Part shown: positions 27,401-34,880 of the stretch, in pieces
How the letters are laid out: every line of letters begins with the position of its first letter
How positions within the stretch are numbered: the first letter of the stretch is position 1
Source: Marinicauda salina
GTDB lineage: Bacteria; Pseudomonadota; Alphaproteobacteria; Caulobacterales; Maricaulaceae
Assembly: GCF_003122085.1 (NCBI RefSeq)
Contig: NZ_QEXV01000001.1
Span: 682,001-746,000 of the forward strand
Reading direction: 5' to 3'
DNA: 64,000 nucleotides
The notes under the pieces: generated by a model
Told to the model about the DNA's origin: nothing
The model's input: only the letters and a program-made list of their open reading frames with translations
The model's database searches: none
Made by a program: the position numbers and the translations under genes

Positions 27401-28912
27401 CTACTGAACCGCCGCCGCGCGCGGCTGGATCCATTGCGGCAGGAAACGCTCGGGATCGATGCTCGTCGCCGGGGCGTGCTTGACGCCGGCGGCGTCGAGC
27501 AGGGTGTCGAGGCGGCCCGAGCCGCAGGCCTCGACGAGCTCGCTGCAGCCGCCGACCAGCTCGCCGCCGACGAAAATCTGCGGGATGGTCGGTTCGCCCG
27601 TCCGCGCTTTCAGGACCGGCCGGATGCGTCCGCCCAGATCGTCCTTCTGGAAGGCGACGGAATCGAGATCGACGGAGCGATAGTCGACACCGAGCGCGGC
27701 GAAGATGCGCCGCGCCGACCAGCAGAACTCGCACCACTCCAGCGCGAACATGACCACCGGCTTGTCGGCGTCGCCCACGACGTCGCCGACATAGGCCTCG
27801 GCCTCGGCGTCGAGAGGCTCCGCCTCCGGCTCGGGCGCGGGCTCGGGCTCCCTGGCCGGCGCCGGCGCGGCGAAGCGCGACGACGGCGTGGACTCCGACA
27901 GCGCGATCTCGTCGTCCGTCATGTCCTCGGCGATCTCGGCGAAGAGCGGCGTGGAAAGATAGCGCTCGCCGGTGTCGGGCAGCATGCACAGGATGGCCGA
28001 TCCCTCGGGCGCGTCTTCGGCGACGGCGAGCGCGCCGGCGAGCGTCGCGCCGGCCGAGGTGCCCGCGAACACGCCGCATTTGCGGGCGAGATCGCGCGAC
28101 CGCGCCAGCGCGTCCTCGCCCGCGACGGCGACGACCTGGTCGATCCAGCCGGCGTCTCCGGCGTCCTCGGCGAGCTTGGCGATGAAGTCCGGCGACCAGC
28201 CCTGCATCAGGTGCGGGCGGAAGACGGGATGGCTCTCCGTCGGCGCGCCGTCGTCGCCGCGCGCCTGGCGCAGCCCGCTTCCGAGGAGCGGCGAGTTGTC
28301 GGGCTCGGCGACGACGATGCGGGTTTCCGGCCGGGCCTGCCTGAGCACGCGGGCGACGCCCTTGAGCGTGCCCCCGGTGCCGAAGCCGGTGACCCAGTAG
28401 TCGAGGCGGCGGCCTTCGAAGTCGTCGAGGATCTCGCGCGCGGTGGTGGCCGAGTGGATGTCGGCGTTGGCCTCGTTCTCGAACTGGCGGGCGAGGAACC
28501 AGCCGTGCGTCTCGGCGAGTTCGCGCGCCTTCCTGAGCATGCCCGTGCCCTTTTCGGCGGCCGGGGTGAGCACGACCTGCGCGCCCAGGAACCGCATCAG
28601 CTTGCGGCGCTCGACGCTGAAATTCTCCGCCATGGTCACGACCAGCGGGTAGCCCTTCGCCGCGCAAACGACCGCGAGCCCGATGCCGGTATTGCCGCTG
28701 GTGGCCTCGACCACGGTCTGACCGGGCTTGAGCGCGCCGGCGCGTTCGGCCGCCTCGATGACGCCTATGGCCAGGCGGTCCTTGACCGAGCCGCCGGGAT
28801 TGAACGCCTCGATCTTGGCGAAGAGCCGAACGTGCGGCGGCGCGAGCTGTTTCAGCTCGACGACGGGCGTGCCGCCGATCGTGGAGACGATGTCGTCGTG
28901 GATGCGGGCCAT
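27401..28912 (-). CDS. Cysteine synthase fused to a C-terminal glutaredoxin
   Basis: Residues 1-335 of this 503-residue protein are a PLP fold-II cysteine synthase. K44 in 'NPGGSVKDR' is the PLP lysine, 'TSGNTG' (71-76) and 'GTGGT' (179-182) bind substrate and phosphate. A Pro/Glu/Ala linker (about 340-370) leads to a glutaredoxin domain with C394-x2-C397 ('EWCEFC'), cis-proline 'TIPQIF' (442-447) and 'GGC' (454-456). The synthase makes cysteine from O-acetylserine and sulfide; the glutaredoxin could reduce a bound disulfide or persulfide. AGGAGG precedes the ATG. The fusion point is in frame with no frameshift. Confidence 0.9.
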   Translation of the reverse strand: MARIHDDIVSTIGGTPVVELKQLAPPHVRLFAKIEAFNPGGSVKDRLAIGVIEAAERAGALKPGQTVVEATSGNTGIGLAVVCAAKGYPLVVTMAENFSVERRKLMRFLGAQVVLTPAAEKGTGMLRKARELAETHGWFLARQFENEANADIHSATTAREILDDFEGRRLDYWVTGFGTGGTLKGVARVLRQARPETRIVVAEPDNSPLLGSGLRQARGDDGAPTESHPVFRPHLMQGWSPDFIAKLAEDAGDAGWIDQVVAVAGEDALARSRDLARKCGVFAGTSAGATLAGALAVAEDAPEGSAILCMLPDTGERYLSTPLFAEIAEDMTDDEIALSESTPSSRFAAPAPAREPEPAPEPEAEPLDAEAEAYVGDVVGDADKPVVMFALEWCEFCWSARRIFAALGVDYRSVDLDSVAFQKDDLGGRIRPVLKARTGEPTIPQIFVGGELVGGCSELVEACGSGRLDTLLDAAGVKHAPATSIDPERFLPQWIQPRAAAVQ

Positions 28913-28937
28913 GGGTGACCTCCTGGTCGGGCGCCGG

Positions 28938-30353
28938 TCAGGTCCTGGCGGGGGCGTCGGCGCGCACCGTCCGCCAGGCGTTGAGGACCGCGTCGGCGGC
29001 GCGGTCGATGTCGACGTCTTCGAGCGGGCCGGAGATGACCGACACCCGCATGATCTCGCGGTCGCGCCAGCGCGCGCCCTCGACGAATATCTCGTTGCGG
29101 TTGCGAAGCTCGGCCAGCACGGCGCGCGCGGCTGCGTCGCGGCCCTCGGCCGGCCCGTCCTCGCCGAATCCGACGATGAGCTGGTTCATGACGACATCGT
29201 TGAGCACGCGCAGCCCCGGCTCGCCGTCGAGGCGGTCGGCGAGGCGGCGTGCGAGCCTGCAATGGCGAGAGACCATTTCGGCGACTCCCGCCCGCCCGAA
29301 CCGGCGCAGCAGGGTCCAGATGACGAAGCCGCGCGCCCGGCGGGACAACTCCGGCACGAAATCTGAGGGGTTCGGCCGACGCTCGTCAACGGGCAGGTAG
29401 CTCGCCGTGATCGACATCGCCCGGCGGTGCGCCTCCGGATCGCGGACGATGACGACGCCGGCGTCGTAGGGCGCCTGCAGCCATTTGTGGGCGTCGGTCG
29501 CCCAGGAGTCCGCGCGCTCGGCGCCGGCGGCCAGGTGCGCCCGGTCCGGACAGGCGCGGACCCACAGCCCGAAGGCGCCGTCGACATGGAGCCAGGCGCC
29601 GCGCTTCGCGCAGGCGTCGGCGATCGCATCGAACGGATCGCACGCGCCGGTGTTGATCTGGCCGGCCTGGGCGACGACCAGCGCCGGGCCGTCGCCGGCG
29701 GCCAGCCGGCGCTCCAGGTCGGCTGCGTCCATCGCGCCCTGATCATTCGTGGCGACGGCCTCGACCTGGCTGCGGCCGAAGCCGAGATAGCGCAGCGCGG
29801 CGTGGACGGTGGAATGCGCGTCGGCGCCGACGAGCACGCGCATGCGCGGCGCGCCCTGCAGGCCGTCCTCCTCCAGATCCCAGCCCGCCCGGCGCAACAC
29901 CTCGCTGCGCCCGGCGGCGAGGCCGGTGAAATTCGCCATGGTCGCCCCGGAGACGATGCCGACCGAGGAGCCTTGCGGAAGCTCCAGCAGATCGACCAGC
30001 CACGCGCCGGCGGCCTGCTCGGCGGCCGAGGCCGCGGGCGCGACCCGGTAATTGCCGGCGTTCTGCCCCCAGGCGCCGGCGAGCCAGTCGGCGGCTACGC
30101 CGACGATGTCGGACGCGCCGATCACCCAGCTGAAGAAGCGCCGCCCGGTCGTGTCGTTGAGGCCCGGCTCGGCGGCGGCGGCCAGCGCGGCGAGCGCGGC
30201 CGCGCCGTCCTCGCCGTGTTCGGGCAGGCCGCCGTCGAAGGCCGCCTGGAGGTCTTCCGGGGAGATCACCGGCCGCGGCGGGCGATCGCTCGCCTCGTCG
30301 CGATACGCCAAAGCGCGGCGGAAGGCGGCTTCGAGGATCTCGGCGTTAGTCAT
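28938..30353 (-). CDS. PLP-dependent decarboxylase (group II, aromatic/glutamate decarboxylase fold)
   Basis: The 471-residue enzyme has the PLP lysine in 'SWATDAHKWLQ' and the cofactor-binding aspartate in 'WLHVDGAFGLW', with 'HSTVHAALRYLG' for ring stacking. These belong to group II amino acid decarboxylases; the exact amino acid cannot be read. ATG 30353 is chosen (GGGAGA upstream) because the alternative ATG at 30407 lies only 22 bp from a CRP-type operator. It follows a strong terminator, so it is its own transcription unit under the operator at 30430. Confidence 0.8.
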   Translation of the reverse strand: MTNAEILEAAFRRALAYRDEASDRPPRPVISPEDLQAAFDGGLPEHGEDGAAALAALAAAAEPGLNDTTGRRFFSWVIGASDIVGVAADWLAGAWGQNAGNYRVAPAASAAEQAAGAWLVDLLELPQGSSVGIVSGATMANFTGLAAGRSEVLRRAGWDLEEDGLQGAPRMRVLVGADAHSTVHAALRYLGFGRSQVEAVATNDQGAMDAADLERRLAAGDGPALVVAQAGQINTGACDPFDAIADACAKRGAWLHVDGAFGLWVRACPDRAHLAAGAERADSWATDAHKWLQAPYDAGVVIVRDPEAHRRAMSITASYLPVDERRPNPSDFVPELSRRARGFVIWTLLRRFGRAGVAEMVSRHCRLARRLADRLDGEPGLRVLNDVVMNQLIVGFGEDGPAEGRDAAARAVLAELRNRNEIFVEGARWRDREIMRVSVISGPLEDVDIDRAADAVLNAWRTVRADAPART

Positions 30354-30429
30354 GGCGTCGCTGTCTCCCGGATCGCCCGGCGAGTTCGGCCGGATCTGCG
30401 GTTTCATGCCACCCTACGCCGTCGCACTC

Positions 30430-30445
30430 TGTGACGCCCGTCACA
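30430..30445. promoter_or_regulatory. CRP-type operator before the decarboxylase gene
   Basis: TGTGACGCCCGTCACA is an exact TGTGA-N6-TCACA palindrome with 6-bp arms. It lies between the terminator at 30456-30491 and the decarboxylase start at 30353. The same 16-mer recurs at 31653. Confidence 0.82.
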
Positions 30446-30455
30446 AGAGGCATAG

Positions 30456-30491
30456 AAAAAGCGACCCGCCGCGCGGGGAGCGCGGCGGGTC
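30456..30491 (-). terminator. Rho-independent terminator of the di-iron protein gene
   Basis: Stem GACCCGCCGCGC / GCGCGGCGGGTC (12 bp, 5-base loop, 30463-30491) is followed on the reverse strand by GC and TTTTT. A second hairpin with 9-bp arms (CCTCCCGGC / GCCGGGAGG, 30578-30611) lies between the di-iron gene stop and this terminator, giving a structured 3' untranslated region of about 165 nt. Confidence 0.88.
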
Positions 30492-30626
30492 GAGTTTCGG
30501 CGTCGGCGCCCGGGGATCAGGCCCGCGCCTTGAAGGGCGGCGTGTAGGGGGTCGCGACGGGCCGCGTGGTAATGGCGCCTCCCGGCCCGCCGCTCGCGAC
30601 GAGCCGGGAGGATCGCGGCGTCGGGC

Positions 30627-31571
30627 TCAGCGCAGCGTGGCCAGCGCGGCCATGATCCGCTCGCCCTGGGCGGGCGTGATCAGGCTGGTGAGCGCCTCCA
30701 GGAAGCGGGGATGCTCCGCGCCCGAGAGGATGTACTGCCAGCGATAGGCCTTGAGCACGCCCGCAGCGACGGCGTCGGCCTCGGCCTCGGAGAGACGACG
30801 CCCGCACGTGTTCGCGAAGTATTTCGCGTCGGCCTCGGCCTGGGCCTGGAGGATGCCGTCGACGGCGACGACCAGCTCGATGAACTCGTCGACCGCCGTG
30901 TCGCGCTCTTCGTCGGAGAGCTGCTCGTCGCAGCGCATCCACTCGAGCTCGTCCATGATCGCGTGCTGGCACTCCTCCTTCCAATGATAGCGGAAGACGT
31001 CCTTGAACAGCGGCGAGAGGTTGTCGTCGGGATCGATGCTCTCGCGGTAGTGCAGCTGGGTGAACAGCTCGATGTGCAGCGTCAGCGCCAGCACCGCCCA
31101 GGTGGACTTGCCCAGCACCACGCCGGCCACCGCGTTCGGATCGGGCGTCTCGACATAGCCCGCCGGCATCTGCTCGGCGGCGAGCGCCTCGATGCGGCGG
31201 AACAGCTCCTGGTGCTTGAGCTCCTCGTCGGAGAAGCGGATCAGCCCCTCGAGCGCAGTCTGGTCGCCGAGCCAGTGATCGCGGCTGAGCTCGAGCACCT
31301 TGGCGTTGATGAAGCGCTCGACCAGCCCGAAGATATTGGCGTAGGTGCGGCCCTGGATCTGGCCGAGATAGCGCTTCTCGTTGGCCGACAGGAAGTCGAG
31401 CTCGTTCACCAGCGACAGCCCGTCGGGCAGGAATTTGTGGGAGAAGTCGAAGCGCCGGCCGCGGATGACGTCGGCGTCGATGTCCCACCGCACGCGCTTG
31501 GAGGCGGCGATGCAGCGGGCGTAGCTCTCGGTGCGGCCGGCCTCGGCCGGGGCGGGGACGTTGATGGTCAT
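30627..31571 (-). CDS. Ferritin-like di-iron protein
   Basis: The 314-residue helical protein carries the six-ligand pattern of a four-helix di-iron site: E85; E117-x2-H120 ('EELKHQE'); E168 ('LHIELF'); E200-x2-H203 ('EECQH'). This fits the ferritin-like/ribonucleotide-reductase-like superfamily; activity could be oxygenase, oxidase or peroxide handling, and the family is otherwise uncharacterised to me. ATG 31571 has GGAAAGGA upstream; longer starts would run into the CRP operator at 31653. It is a single-gene unit bounded by that operator and the terminator at 30456. Confidence 0.75.
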   Translation of the reverse strand: MTINVPAPAEAGRTESYARCIAASKRVRWDIDADVIRGRRFDFSHKFLPDGLSLVNELDFLSANEKRYLGQIQGRTYANIFGLVERFINAKVLELSRDHWLGDQTALEGLIRFSDEELKHQELFRRIEALAAEQMPAGYVETPDPNAVAGVVLGKSTWAVLALTLHIELFTQLHYRESIDPDDNLSPLFKDVFRYHWKEECQHAIMDELEWMRCDEQLSDEERDTAVDEFIELVVAVDGILQAQAEADAKYFANTCGRRLSEAEADAVAAGVLKAYRWQYILSGAEHPRFLEALTSLITPAQGERIMAALATLR

Positions 31572-31652
31572 GGTCCAGTCCTTTCCAGTCATTGCGGGCG
31601 GCGGGGAGCACCGCCCTTCGACGGGGTGATCCCACGCCAGGAAGGACGGCGC

Positions 31653-31668
31653 TGTGACGCCCGTCACA
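31653..31668. promoter_or_regulatory. CRP-type operator before the di-iron protein gene
   Basis: TGTGACGCCCGTCACA, identical to the site at 30430, lies 82 bp upstream of the di-iron protein start and just after the terminator of the 37-residue membrane protein gene. Confidence 0.82.
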
Positions 31669-31686
31669 GGCCGCGACTCCGGCGAA

Positions 31687-31715
31687 GAAAAAGCCCGCCG
31701 CGGGGGCGGCGGGCT
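31687..31715 (-). terminator. Rho-independent terminator of the 37-residue protein gene
   Basis: Stem AGCCCGCCGC / GCGGCGGGCT (10 bp, loop of 4) at 31692-31715 is followed on the reverse strand by TTTTTC. It stands 26 bp after the small gene's stop. Confidence 0.88.
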
Positions 31716-31740
31716 CGACGTCGGGCGGACAAGGACCGCC

Positions 31741-31854
31741 TCAGGCGACGAGGGATCCCAGCGCCGCCGCCATGCCGGCGATGACGCCGACGACCAGCAG
31801 CACGTTGACCAGAAGGCCCGCCAAACGGGCGCCGCCTCGCGATATCCGGGTCAT
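31741..31854 (-). CDS. 37-residue single-span membrane protein
   Basis: The frame starts at ATG 31854 with GGAGA 7 bases upstream and encodes a basic N-terminus (MTRISRGGAR) then one hydrophobic helix (about 12-36, 'LAGLLVNVLLVVGVIAGM'). A strong terminator follows and a CRP-type operator lies 85 bp upstream, shared with the divergent crp gene. The complete transcription unit supports expression. Function is unknown; small single-span proteins often modulate membrane enzymes. Confidence 0.7.
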   Translation of the reverse strand: MTRISRGGARLAGLLVNVLLVVGVIAGMAAALGSLVA

Positions 31855-31938
31855 GTCTGTCTCCGCGTGTAGTTTCGACGAACCGGCGGAGCCGCGCGGC
31901 CCCGCCCGACCCTGATCGCCCGGTTGCGCGCCCGGCGC

Positions 31939-31954
31939 TGTGCCGCCCGTCACA
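31939..31954. promoter_or_regulatory. CRP-type operator in the crp / small-protein divergent promoter
   Basis: TGTGCCGCCCGTCACA differs from the other two operators by one base (A to C in the first arm). It is placed to serve both the reverse-strand 37-residue gene (start 31854) and the forward crp gene (start 32023), so it may mediate autoregulation. A -10-like TATTCT lies at 31990-31995 on the crp side. Confidence 0.75.
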
Positions 31955-32022
31955 GGCGCGCGCGATGGATTCGCCGGGGCCGGCGGGCCTATTCTGGCGG
32001 CGGACTGAATCGGGAGAGCGCG

Positions 32023-32730
32023 ATGGCGGAGCTGGCGCCGGAGGATGCGGAGATCGCGAAAGGCGCCGGCGCGTTTCTCGGCGCGCTGCCGGGGCATGCG
32101 CGCGCCAGGCTGATCGAGGCCGCGACCGTGCAGTCGGTGAAGCGCGGCGAGACGCTGTTCCGCGAGGGCGATCCCGGCGAGCGGGCCATCGTCGTCCTGT
32201 CGGGCGTCTTCCGGATCGGCGCGACCAGCCGCTCGGGCAAGGACATCGTGCTCGCCTACGCCGCCGCCGGCGACATCATCGGCGAGATCTCGGTGCTCGG
32301 CGGCGGGCCGCGCACGGCGAACGCCGCCGCCATCGAGGCCGGCCGCGTGCTAATCATCTACAAGCGCGATCTCAAGGCGCTGTGCGAGGCCGAGCCCGAG
32401 GTCGCCTGGGCGCTGCTCGGCTATCTCGCCCGCCGGCTTCGGCGGACCAACGAGCTGCTGGAAAGCGGCCGGGGCTCGGCGACGGGTCCGCGGCTCGCGC
32501 GCGGCGTGCTCCGCCTGCTCGACGAGCACGGCGTGGCCGGCGCCGACGGCGAACGCATGAGTTTTCCGGTCAGTCAGAGCGAGATCGGCGCCTTCGTCGA
32601 TCTCAGCCGCGAGAACGTGAACCGGCAGCTGCGCGAATGGGCGGCCGACGGGCTCATCGCGCTCGAGGGCGGCCGGGCGCGCGTGCTCGATCGCGAGGCG
32701 CTGGAGGAGATCGCCGAGTTCGGCGAGTAG
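32023..32730 (+). CDS. CRP/FNR family regulator with cAMP-type and CRP-type DNA-binding signatures
   Basis: The 235-residue protein has a cyclic-nucleotide-binding domain (about 15-130) with the phosphate-binding pattern G87-E88 and R97-T98 ('GEISVLGGGPRT'). It then has the dimer helix and a winged helix-turn-helix. The recognition helix 'SRENVNR' (195-201) keeps the Arg-Glu-x3-Arg contacts that E. coli CRP uses for TGTGA (R180, E181, R185). It lacks the cysteine set of FNR. Three TGTGA-N6-TCACA operators lie within 1.6 kb, and an adenylate cyclase gene converges on it, ending 6 bp away. cAMP is the expected ligand. ATG 32023 follows GGGAGAG. Confidence 0.88.
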   Translation: MAELAPEDAEIAKGAGAFLGALPGHARARLIEAATVQSVKRGETLFREGDPGERAIVVLSGVFRIGATSRSGKDIVLAYAAAGDIIGEISVLGGGPRTANAAAIEAGRVLIIYKRDLKALCEAEPEVAWALLGYLARRLRRTNELLESGRGSATGPRLARGVLRLLDEHGVAGADGERMSFPVSQSEIGAFVDLSRENVNRQLREWAADGLIALEGGRARVLDREALEEIAEFGE

Positions 32731-32736
32731 GCCGCG

Positions 32737-33807
32737 CTACTGCGGCGCCTCGTAGTCGAGGCGGTGCAGGGTCGTCGGCCCGAAGCCCTTGAGATCGAAC
32801 TCGCCGATCTCCGAGGTGGCGAAGCGGCCCGCGATCAGCGTGTTGAAGGAGTCGGAGATCGCGATCTCGCCGGCTTCGCACGCATCCTCGACGCGCGCGG
32901 CCAGGTTCGCCGCCGGCCCGAACACGTCGTAGACGTATTTCTGGATCCCGACCATCGAGCCGATAAGCGGGCCCGAGGCCAGCCCGATGCGGAAGCGCCA
33001 GGTATTGGGGTGGCTGGCGTTGCGCTTCTCCAGGAAGCGCTTCATCCGCAGCGCGACGCGCGCCAGCGCCGTGGCGTGATCGGGATTGGGGTGGGGCAGG
33101 CCGCTGACGGCGACATAGGCGTCGCCGATCGTCTTGATCCGTTCGCAGTCGAACAGCTCCACGATCCGGTCGAAGGCCGAGAAGATGTCGTTGAGCTCGG
33201 AGATCACCGCCGCCGGGTCCTGGCTCACCGCCATCTCGGTGAAGTCGACGAAGTCGAGCATCAGCACGCTGGCGCTTTCGAATTTCTGCGGCGTCGTCGT
33301 GCCGTACTCGCGCAGCTCCTCGTAGACCTGCCGGGGCATGATGTTGAGCAGGAGCTTCTCGACGCGCTCCTTCTCGCGCTTGAGCTCGCGCGCGTTGCGC
33401 TCGGCCATGGCCGAGTAGGAGTCGAGCATGTACTCCGCCTCGCGCTGCTTGGAGAGGTCCTTGAATTCGGCCAGCACGAAGGGCGCGCCGTCGCCCTCCT
33501 CGCGGCGGAGATTCATCTGGAAGTGCAGCGTGCGCGGGCCGGACTTGACCTCGAGCTCCTGCTTGAACGGCCGGCCGCCCTCGAGACGGCGGCGCGCGGC
33601 GTCGGCGTCGAAGCCCGGCACCCGGTCGGCGAGCGTCTCGGTCTCCTTGCCCGACGAGGCGAAGAGCTGGAAGAAGCGCGCGTTCTCCAGCGTGATCTCG
33701 AAGCTCTCGGGGTCGGCGACCGCCAGCGGCGTCTCGCACGCCTGGGCGGCGCGCAGGGCCAGGTCGCCGCGTTCGGCGCCGGCCGGCGGCGACGCGGAGT
33801 CAGGCAT
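32737..33807 (-). CDS. Class III adenylate cyclase with N-terminal PAS-like domain
   Basis: The 356-residue soluble protein has a PAS-like sensory region (about 15-120, ending 'LAEFKDLSKQREAE'), a signalling coiled coil (about 122-155) and a class III cyclase domain (about 160-356). Metal ligands are D185 ('LMLDFVDF') and D229. Purine-selecting residues are K225 ('IKTIGDAYV') and D294 ('YDVFG'), the adenylate rather than guanylate pair. Transition-state residues are N301 and R305 ('NLAAR'). All catalytic residues are therefore present. Its start overlaps the truncated haemoglobin gene by 8 bp, so the two are translationally coupled. Confidence 0.9.
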   Translation of the reverse strand: MPDSASPPAGAERGDLALRAAQACETPLAVADPESFEITLENARFFQLFASSGKETETLADRVPGFDADAARRRLEGGRPFKQELEVKSGPRTLHFQMNLRREEGDGAPFVLAEFKDLSKQREAEYMLDSYSAMAERNARELKREKERVEKLLLNIMPRQVYEELREYGTTTPQKFESASVLMLDFVDFTEMAVSQDPAAVISELNDIFSAFDRIVELFDCERIKTIGDAYVAVSGLPHPNPDHATALARVALRMKRFLEKRNASHPNTWRFRIGLASGPLIGSMVGIQKYVYDVFGPAANLAARVEDACEAGEIAISDSFNTLIAGRFATSEIGEFDLKGFGPTTLHRLDYEAPQ

Positions 33808-34174
33808 CGGATTTCACGTCCGCGCTGACGATATAGCCCTCGCGCTGGCGCACCTCGCGCATGACCTGGGCGATGTCGGCGCTCTCGAACCCGTGGTCCT
33901 CGAAGGTCTCCTCGAGCAGCTGGACGACGGCGCGGAAATCCCCGCTCGTGATGCCGAGGCGGGCATGGGCGCGCTGCAGCTGGCTGTTGGTGAAGGAGGC
34001 CGGCCCGCCGGTGATCGAGGCGATGAACTTGGTCTGGTGATCGATCAGCCGCGCCATCTCGATATGCTCGAAAAAGGGCGACAGGCGCTGGTCGTCGAGC
34101 ACGCGCTCGTAGAAGTCGGAGATCACTTTGCGCAGCTTGGCGAAGCCGCCATAGCGGTCATAGATCGTCGTCAT
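33800..34174 (-). CDS. Group I truncated haemoglobin
   Basis: The 124-residue protein matches trHbN-type globins over its full length: 'YDRYGGFAKLRKVISDFYERVLDD', B10 tyrosine Y22, distal-side 'DHQTKF', a 'GGP' turn, and proximal haem ligand H70 in 'LQRAHARL'. Such globins bind O2, NO or CO. It is the first gene of a two-gene operon with the adenylate cyclase. A promoter with good spacing lies at 34238-34266. The simplest reading is that it supplies ligand sensing or NO/O2 scavenging to the cyclase, but direct interaction is inference. Confidence 0.9.
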   Translation of the reverse strand: MTTIYDRYGGFAKLRKVISDFYERVLDDQRLSPFFEHIEMARLIDHQTKFIASITGGPASFTNSQLQRAHARLGITSGDFRAVVQLLEETFEDHGFESADIAQVMREVRQREGYIVSADVKSDA

Positions 34175-34237
34175 CGTGGCGTCGTCTCCCGTCGGACGCC
34201 GCGCGCCGGCGTCGGTCGCGCTGGCCCCGGTGCATTT

Positions 34238-34266
34238 TTTATCCTGCGCGAGCCGCGCCGAGGCAA
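34238..34266 (-). promoter_or_regulatory. Promoter of the globin-cyclase operon
   Basis: On the reverse strand TTGCCT (34266-34261) and GATAAA (34243-34238) are separated by exactly 17 bp. This puts a start site near 34231, about 57 bp before the globin ATG. No CRP-type site is visible nearby. Confidence 0.5.
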
Positions 34267-34285
34267 GCGTTCGGCGCCGCGCTCC

Positions 34286-34711
34286 TCAGCCGAGCGCGTC
34301 GGCGACGATGATAGCGCCGATCCCGATCATGCAGGCGACCTGCACGGCGAAGAAGCCGAAACGGATCGCCGCCACGGGCTCCGTCTGCTCGAGGGCGACA
34401 TGGATGACGGTGTGCGGGACCCGCGCCGCCAGGATCGCGATCGCCAGCCCATCGACGACGGGGCCGCCCGTTCCCGAGGCTGTCAGCGCGACCACCAGGG
34501 CCGTGTAGACGGGCAGGTTCTCGACGCAGTTCTGGTGCGCGCGCATGGCGCGGCGGTAGCGTTCGTCGCCCTGCGGGAGGTCGGCGCGCCATTCGCTGAT
34601 CGACGCCCGCCCGGTGAGGATGCGGCTCCAGCGATAGACGCCGATGCTCGCCATCAGGCTGGCGAGCGTCCACGCGGCGAAGCCCAGCAGCACCCAGACG
34701 GGAATGCTCAT
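34286..34711 (-). CDS. MAPEG family membrane protein
   Basis: The 141-residue protein has four predicted membrane helices and the MAPEG signature 'RAMRAHQNCVENLPVYTALV'. MAPEG proteins include microsomal glutathione transferases and related membrane enzymes of lipid or xenobiotic metabolism. ATG 34711 with GGAGG 5 bases upstream is preferred over longer starts. It lies 111 bp upstream of the globin gene on the same strand; the intervening promoter suggests separate transcription. Substrate is unknown. Confidence 0.82.
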   Translation of the reverse strand: MSIPVWVLLGFAAWTLASLMASIGVYRWSRILTGRASISEWRADLPQGDERYRRAMRAHQNCVENLPVYTALVVALTASGTGGPVVDGLAIAILAARVPHTVIHVALEQTEPVAAIRFGFFAVQVACMIGIGAIIVADALG

Positions 34712-34880
34712 GCGTCCTCCAGAGGGCCCAGACTGACCGATCCGCGGCGGGGCTTCAACGCGATCGCGACGCCCCCCTCCGATGACGATTTCCGGCCCGG
34801 GCTTGATCATGCGCGGCGTGTGTTCGACCCTTCCCTTTCAAGCGAAGTCTGATCCAGCGACAGATCCGAAGGGGGACAGG

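Noticed and set aside
27434-28918. A 494-residue forward frame over the cysteine synthase gene
   Set aside because: Antisense shadow of an enzyme with intact PLP and CxxC motifs.
30517-30573. An 18-codon frame after the di-iron gene with a GGGAGG-preceded ATT start
   Set aside because: ATT starts are very rare, and the SD-like bases are part of a hairpin arm. Not enough to call a gene.
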